64,000 bases of DNA. Source: Planctomycetota bacterium. GTDB lineage: Bacteria; Planctomycetota; Planctomycetia; Planctomycetales; Planctomycetaceae. Numbering within the stretch: position 1 is the first letter of the stretch; each line of letters opens with the position of its first letter. The translations under genes were made by a program, and so were the position numbers. The notes beneath the pieces are model-generated. The model ran no database searches. It was not told where the DNA came from and saw only the letters and a list, made by a program, of their open reading frames with translations. The DNA lies in NCBI GenBank assembly GCA_018242525.1, contig JAFEBS010000059.1:35216-99215 (forward strand), in the 5' to 3' direction. Of the stretch, positions 59,683-64,000 are shown piece after piece.

Positions 59683-60063
59683 CTATTTCTTCTCAACCAC
59701 CTTCAGATCCTTCGGTTCATTCACCGCGATCCGCGGCTTCTTTTCCACGACGATCACAGTCCCTGTGACCTGGATCGTCTTCTGCTTGTAGTACTCCGCG
59801 GGGTTCTCGATCCCCGCCTGTTTGAGTTTCTCCTTGGCGTCCTTCGACAGGAAGATCGTGAAGTTGGCGTCAGATTTGAAGTCTTCTTCAGAATTCAGAT
59901 AGCAGTTCTCTCGCCCGCCGGTCGATTTGACCAGCATTTCGACAGTGACCTTTTCCTTGATTCTTTTCGCCGCCTCGGCCGGGGTGATCGGTTTGGGCGA
60001 CTCATCGGCCCAGACAATCGCTGGGATGAGTAACAGGCAGGTCAGGATGGAAAACAGACGCAT
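59683..60063 (-). CDS. Small secreted OB-fold-like protein
   Basis: 126 residues with a signal peptide (RLFSILTCLLLIPAIVWA, cut after WADE). The mature part shows KRIKEKVTVEMLVKSTGG, NCYLNSEEDFKSDANFTIFL, YYKQKTIQVTGTVIVVEKKP and IAVNEPKDLKVV, a pattern of five short strands that fits an OB-like fold (the ..GKxIxVTGxV... strand pair is typical). Rich in Lys and Glu, no Cys pair, no membrane span beyond the signal. Such small planctomycete proteins are annotated as hypothetical or nucleic-acid/metal binding; no function is established. It stands alone, facing the triple hairpin downstream. Confidence 0.78.
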   Translation of the reverse strand: MRLFSILTCLLLIPAIVWADESPKPITPAEAAKRIKEKVTVEMLVKSTGGRENCYLNSEEDFKSDANFTIFLSKDAKEKLKQAGIENPAEYYKQKTIQVTGTVIVVEKKPRIAVNEPKDLKVVEKK

Positions 60064-60355
60064 GTGACATCTCCGCAGGTGAATGGAGCTTGGAATCGAC
60101 CACGAGACGATACATCAATCGGTACTGCTTCGACAATCAAACACGACCAAGTCCGCCGATCGAGAATGTGATGGATGAGGACGGTCAAGAGATCCGGATT
60201 TTCGCATTTACAGTCGCTCGCTGCTGTGGGGTTGGGTATGCTTCGCAAACTGTGCGGAATCCGATTTCCGATCACATCCTCCGTCTGCGGACCACTGAAT
60301 GGACAACGGCCGCCAGACGCACGAGGCATCGATCCAGTTTCCTCGAAGGTATCGC

Positions 60356-62707
60356 ATGTTCAATTCATGGCCGCGTACGATCGCAGTGCTGTTGCTGGGA
60401 GTGATTCTGTCAGGCTGTGGCAAAGGGGCTGCTCCGGCGCCGGCAACGACTGGAAAGGATGAGATCAAACCGGTACTGATGCCGACGCCGAGTGAATCCG
60501 AAGTTGCGATCAGGAAGGCACCGGCCGATGGCGAGAAAAAGCCGACTGTCCCGGCGGCCGTCACTCAACAACGGGCAACCGTTCCGTTCGCCGATGCGGA
60601 TTACCTGGGTGAAGACGTCGTCGGAATCGTCGTCGCGCATCCCCGTCGTTTAACGGCCTGGCCGCTGTATCAGTCCGTCAAGAGTGCCGGAATGCTGGAT
60701 CAGGTTGAGCAGCAGGCACAGGAGTTCAATCTGAAACCGGAAACGATGGAACGAGTCACGGTTGTGATTGACCAGACCACGGTCAATCAGGCCGCCGGGG
60801 CTGCCGGCCTGCAGGTGTCCGACAAGGCAGTCTCGGCAGCGACCGCGAAGCTGGAAGCCACGAATCATCTGAAGTTTCTGGCGATTGGCTTGCACAACTA
60901 CCATGACGCAAACAGCGCATTTCCCCGGGCGGACGGAGATGCAGCGGGAATGCAGACGGGTCTGAGTTGGCGAGTTCACCTGCTGCCGATGTTGAACATG
61001 GCAGACTTGTACGACGAATTCAAATTGGATGAGCCCTGGGACAGCGAACACAACAAGACCTTGATTGAAAAGATGCCGGAGATTTTTTCCACGCCCGGAG
61101 TGACCGACGCGGGGAAGACGTCCATCCACGTCATCGTGGATGAGAAATCCCCCTTCCACGGGAAAAAAGGAATCAGCCTGCTGGAGATCACGGACGGTTC
61201 CTCCAATACCCTGCTGGCAGTGATGGCGGGGGCGGACACTGCCGAGATCTGGACCAAGCCGGGCGGATTGACCATGGATCCGGCAGCACCCAAAAAGTGT
61301 CTGGGCGATGTCAAGGATTCGTTCCTGGCGGCATTCTGCGATGGTTCGGTCCGGCCAGTGAAAACTCAAATTGACGATGAGATGTTCGTCAATCTGGTTC
61401 AAATGAACGACGAAAATGCGGTAAGTCTGCCGGAATCGTCGTCCCGCCCCGTTCCCAACATGATCCTGACGCTGGTGGAGCCCGCTGATCAACTGGCGAT
61501 CATTGCATCGCTGCTGGGCACAGCCGACGAAGAAGAATTTGAAGGTCAGAAGATACATAAGAACGATATGGCCGCCGTCTGCTTCACGGGTGAAAATACC
61601 GTCCTGGCAGGGACGCTGGAACTCGTCAAGAAAATGATCATGGCAAAGCAATCCGGCAAACCGGGGACTTCGAAAGTGTTGCCGCATCTGGCGTCCAATG
61701 CAGATTTCGCGCTGGCTTTGGATGTGAATTCGCAAGCATCGATTACGCAACAGGCCGCCATGCTCAACCCCATGCTCGGCATCGCCCAACAGATTAAAAC
61801 AGTTTCCCTGCAATTAAATGTGACGGGCGGAACGGGCGATCCGTTGCTGGAACTCATCGTAACCGCTGCGAATTCGGAAACGGCAAAAACGATCTCGCAG
61901 TTCGCAGAGTTGGGACTGGGTTCCGGAAAGCAGAATGCGGCCGAGGCGATCAGCATGATCGCGGAACCAGAACTGCGCGAGATGTTTACGGCCGTCGTGA
62001 ACTCCGCAGCGGTCACTGTGGATCAGGACCGGGCGACGTTTGCGGTGCCGGTTCCCAAGGACTTCGACAAGCTTCCGGAATTGCTCGCACCGCACCTGAA
62101 GGTGGCGGCTGAGCAAGCGGACCAGGTGCGACGGAGGAACGCGCTGAAACAGATCGGTCTCGCGTTCCACAACTACCTGGACACCAACCGGACTTTCCCC
62201 GGCGCTGGCAGTTCCGCGGCCGGTAAAACGGGCCTGAGCTGGCGAGTCCACATCCTCCCCTTCGTCGATCAGGGGACGCTGTACACGAAATTCAACCTGG
62301 ATGAACCTTGGGACAGCGAAACCAACAAGCCGCTGATCGGTGAAATGCCCAAGCTCTTCAAATCGCCGGGAATCACTGAACCGGGCAAAACGTCGTACCA
62401 TGTCTTTACGGGTCCCGGCGCTCTGTTTGCTGACGATGCGCAACCCGGTTTCGCATCGATCACGGATGGATCGGCAATGACAATTCTGGCCGTTGAAGCG
62501 GGGCCGGATGCTGCCGAGATCTGGACCAAACCCGGGGGGTTGGATTTTGATCCGAAGAATCCGATCAAGGCGCTGGGCAAGGTCGGTGAGTCGATCCTGG
62601 TCTTGATGGCGGACGGAGCTGTTCGTTCCATTCCAGATTCCATCCCGCCAAAAACATTGCGTCAGTTGATCCAGAGCCAGGATGGCGAAACGATCGAAGG
62701 TTTCTGA
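60356..62707 (+). CDS. Lipoprotein with two DUF1559 domains
   Basis: About 783 residues. Start ATG 60356 (MFNSWPRTIAVLLLGVILSG, lipobox LSGC) has GAAGG 6 bases upstream; an earlier in-frame ATG lacks it. Two DUF1559-type domains are present: residues about 171-335 (FLAIGLHNYHDANSAFPRAD, LSWRVHLLPMLNMADLYDEF, end CDGSVRPV) and about 595-765 (IGLAFHNYLDTNRTFPGAGS, LSWRVHILPFVDQGTLYTKF, end ADGAVRSIPDS). They share the LDEPWDSE block, AEIWTKPGGL and the ITDGS step, so one arose from the other. The middle (335-595) has an alpha/beta domain with DFALALDVNSQASITQQAA. Usual DUF1559 proteins carry a single domain and a pilin leader; here neither holds. Downstream gene starts 12 bases later. Confidence 0.85.
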   Translation: MFNSWPRTIAVLLLGVILSGCGKGAAPAPATTGKDEIKPVLMPTPSESEVAIRKAPADGEKKPTVPAAVTQQRATVPFADADYLGEDVVGIVVAHPRRLTAWPLYQSVKSAGMLDQVEQQAQEFNLKPETMERVTVVIDQTTVNQAAGAAGLQVSDKAVSAATAKLEATNHLKFLAIGLHNYHDANSAFPRADGDAAGMQTGLSWRVHLLPMLNMADLYDEFKLDEPWDSEHNKTLIEKMPEIFSTPGVTDAGKTSIHVIVDEKSPFHGKKGISLLEITDGSSNTLLAVMAGADTAEIWTKPGGLTMDPAAPKKCLGDVKDSFLAAFCDGSVRPVKTQIDDEMFVNLVQMNDENAVSLPESSSRPVPNMILTLVEPADQLAIIASLLGTADEEEFEGQKIHKNDMAAVCFTGENTVLAGTLELVKKMIMAKQSGKPGTSKVLPHLASNADFALALDVNSQASITQQAAMLNPMLGIAQQIKTVSLQLNVTGGTGDPLLELIVTAANSETAKTISQFAELGLGSGKQNAAEAISMIAEPELREMFTAVVNSAAVTVDQDRATFAVPVPKDFDKLPELLAPHLKVAAEQADQVRRRNALKQIGLAFHNYLDTNRTFPGAGSSAAGKTGLSWRVHILPFVDQGTLYTKFNLDEPWDSETNKPLIGEMPKLFKSPGITEPGKTSYHVFTGPGALFADDAQPGFASITDGSAMTILAVEAGPDAAEIWTKPGGLDFDPKNPIKALGKVGESILVLMADGAVRSIPDSIPPKTLRQLIQSQDGETIEGF

Positions 62708-62719
62708 CAGTCACTCGAT

Positions 62720-63871
62720 GTGAACAATCGCATGAGTCAACGGATTGCCGAGACGGCGATTTCCGTGACCGGTTCGCAGACTCCTCCAGAGATCCCTTTG
62801 GAGGAGCTGGCATTCCAGTTCGGTCGCACCTATGACAGTTATCTCGCCACCGAAGAGGGCCTGACGCAGTTCTGGTCCAGCGACGGTCGCGGCGTGATCG
62901 CGTATGCGCGCATTGGACGCTATGTCCATGTTCAAGGAGGATTGCTGTGCGACGCCCCGGGTCGAGGTCAGCTGCTGCGTGAGTTCCACGAGTTCGCCGT
63001 TCAACACCGTTTGACGGTCACATTCTACAACGTGTTGGAAGAAGATCTGCCGACGTTTCGTCAGCAGGGATTTCAAGTCACCAAGTGGGGGGAAGAACCG
63101 CTGTTGGATCTGGTCAATCTGACGTGGGCGGGCGGCAGCTACGAATGGGTGCGCCGACAGTTTCATTACTGTCAGCGGCAGAACGTCGTCCTGACCGAAT
63201 GCCGCCGCGACGACTATTCCGAAGATCGTTGGCAGACGCTGCTGAACGAAATTCGCGCAGTTGCCGCCGAGGGGCTGACAACGAAACCGCAGCGAAATGA
63301 GATCTGGTTTTTTAACGGCCGGTACGACCCGCCGGATTGGGGACGTCGTCGGTTGTTCGTCGCCCGAAATGAACGCGGAACGGGTCGAATCGAAGGGTTC
63401 CTGGTCTGTCTTCCGTTTCAAAACGGCAGCCATTGGGCCGTGGAAACCTATCGGCATCGCCAGGATGCCCCGCGTGGCCTGGTCGCGTTCATGATTCACC
63501 AGTGTGTCGAACGACTGCGTTCCGAAGGGATTCAAGTCGTTTCACTGTGCCTGTGTCCGGCAGTCCGGTGTGAGACCTTGCCGAATGACAGTTGGTTGGT
63601 CCGACGCGGACTGCAGTTTGGCTTTGACTATGCGTCGATCTTTTTTGACCTGCCGGGTGAATACCACTTCAAAAGCCGCTTCCGTCCCCGGTTTGTCCGA
63701 CGTTACATCTGCCATTGGCCGCGGGCCACAGTGCGTTCGATGTGGTCTCTCGTTCGGTTGTCCGGTGTCCTGTCACTGGATTACGGCAAGTTGGCCGCCA
63801 GCCTTTGGAGCCGAATCCGCCGCCCCAAGTCTCGACAACTGGCCACGCCGCCCCCGGAAGAATCGAAATAA
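62720..63871 (+). CDS. DUF2156 / MprF-type aminoacyltransferase (soluble form)
   Basis: 383 residues, with the GNAT-like fold of the C-terminal (catalytic) domain of phosphatidylglycerol lysyltransferase, in which an aminoacyl-tRNA donates its amino acid to a lipid. Visible: ELAFQFGRTYDSYLATEEGL near 40, FWSSDGRGVIAYARIGRYVH, YNVLEEDLPTFRQQGFQVTK, WGEEPLLDLVNLTWAG, EIRAVAAEGLTTKPQ, and RRGLQFGFDYASIFFDLPGE near the end, followed by a basic C-terminus. The N-terminal membrane half of MprF is missing, as in other DUF2156-only proteins. The GTG start at 62720 (an ATG is 12 bases inside) lies 12 bases after the DUF1559 gene, so the two may be cotranscribed. Whether it modifies lipids or proteins is unknown. 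Confidence 0.84.
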   Translation: MNNRMSQRIAETAISVTGSQTPPEIPLEELAFQFGRTYDSYLATEEGLTQFWSSDGRGVIAYARIGRYVHVQGGLLCDAPGRGQLLREFHEFAVQHRLTVTFYNVLEEDLPTFRQQGFQVTKWGEEPLLDLVNLTWAGGSYEWVRRQFHYCQRQNVVLTECRRDDYSEDRWQTLLNEIRAVAAEGLTTKPQRNEIWFFNGRYDPPDWGRRRLFVARNERGTGRIEGFLVCLPFQNGSHWAVETYRHRQDAPRGLVAFMIHQCVERLRSEGIQVVSLCLCPAVRCETLPNDSWLVRRGLQFGFDYASIFFDLPGEYHFKSRFRPRFVRRYICHWPRATVRSMWSLVRLSGVLSLDYGKLAASLWSRIRRPKSRQLATPPPEESK

Positions 63872-64000
63872 ACTCTCAGTACGTCCGGCAGAGTGGCGGT
63901 CATACATCGTTCACCCATTGCGGCTTCCAGCTGAACGTGGCAAGTTCGATCCGTCCTTCGGACCAGGGCGATCGCCTTTTTCAAATTGGGGTGCCACGGT
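63872..64000. other. Window end, no gene assigned
   Basis: Two minus-strand frames remain open to the window edge. One, ending at the TGA near 63903, would read WSEGRIELATFSWKPQWVND but has a stop upstream within the window, so it would need a frameshift. I do not call a gene without the adjoining sequence. Confidence 0.3.

Noticed and set aside
63781..63984. Minus-strand 67-codon frame at the window end
   Set aside because: Overlaps the end of the DUF2156 gene antisense and cannot be judged without sequence beyond the window.

Overview
The window looks like chromosomal DNA of a planctomycete (Planctomycetales-like; the genus cannot be decided from sequence alone). The evidence is a family set typical of that phylum: a PSD1-type cytochrome c protein (DUF1587/1592/1588/1585) paired with a Tat-exported DUF1552 protein, a C-type arylsulfatase, DUF1559 proteins, a DUF1080 lipoprotein, a secreted HEAT-repeat protein, many weak or absent ribosome binding sites, and abundant REP-like hairpins with a REP-associated tyrosine transposase. 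No rRNA, tRNA, CRISPR array or prophage was recognised.

Layout. 0-11 kb: 3' end of ftsK, an asparagine synthetase with an N-terminal Cys nucleophile, the PSD1/DUF1552 pair, an outer-membrane barrel-like protein and a large arylsulfatase. 11-13.1 kb: a gene-free stretch of decayed repeats, holding an IS4-family transposase fragment, about 200-bp tandem repeats, several hairpins and a wrecked REP transposase. 13.1-17.3 kb: a HEAT-repeat protein, a relic of an acr3 3' end, an intact REP transposase with matching end repeats, and an unknown membrane-anchored protein. 18.3-20.6 kb: an arsenic resistance locus (acr3 and arsC facing arsR) with a 28-bp perfect inverted repeat in the divergent control region. 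21.1-25.7 kb: a 1542-residue SF1 helicase with a DUF4011-like N-terminus and a nuclease-like tail. 25.8-31 kb: a DCC thiol-disulfide protein, a STAS protein, glycogen debranching enzyme GlgX and a PaaK-like adenylating enzyme.

31.3-34.1 kb: a cassette of DUF6916 protein, GNAT acetyltransferase and three tandem tail-collar (MdpB-like) proteins with no other phage genes, followed by a SAM-methyltransferase-like protein. 34.8-48.2 kb: one gene of 13.3 kb encoding a 4441-residue protein with an N-terminal inverse-autotransporter-like barrel and a very long beta-helix passenger built from three super-modules and five copies of a smaller block. 48.7-52.2 kb: a Tad pilus core (cpaF, tadB, tadC) on the same strand, upstream of the adhesin. 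52.6-64 kb: glmS, a REP hairpin cluster, a coupled pair of membrane proteins (one DUF1559), a DUF1080 lipoprotein, a ThDP-dependent 2-oxo-acid decarboxylase, a triple hairpin, a small OB-fold-like secreted protein, a lipoprotein with two DUF1559 domains, and a soluble MprF-type (DUF2156) aminoacyltransferase.

Functional themes are surface and adhesion (giant autotransporter, Tad pilus, tail-collar cassette, DUF1559 proteins), envelope metabolism (glmS, DUF2156), glycan use (sulfatase, GlgX, DUF1080) and arsenic detoxification. The most unusual parts are the modular giant adhesin, the tail-collar cassette, and the REP-transposase-linked repeats that have accumulated around the arsenic locus.
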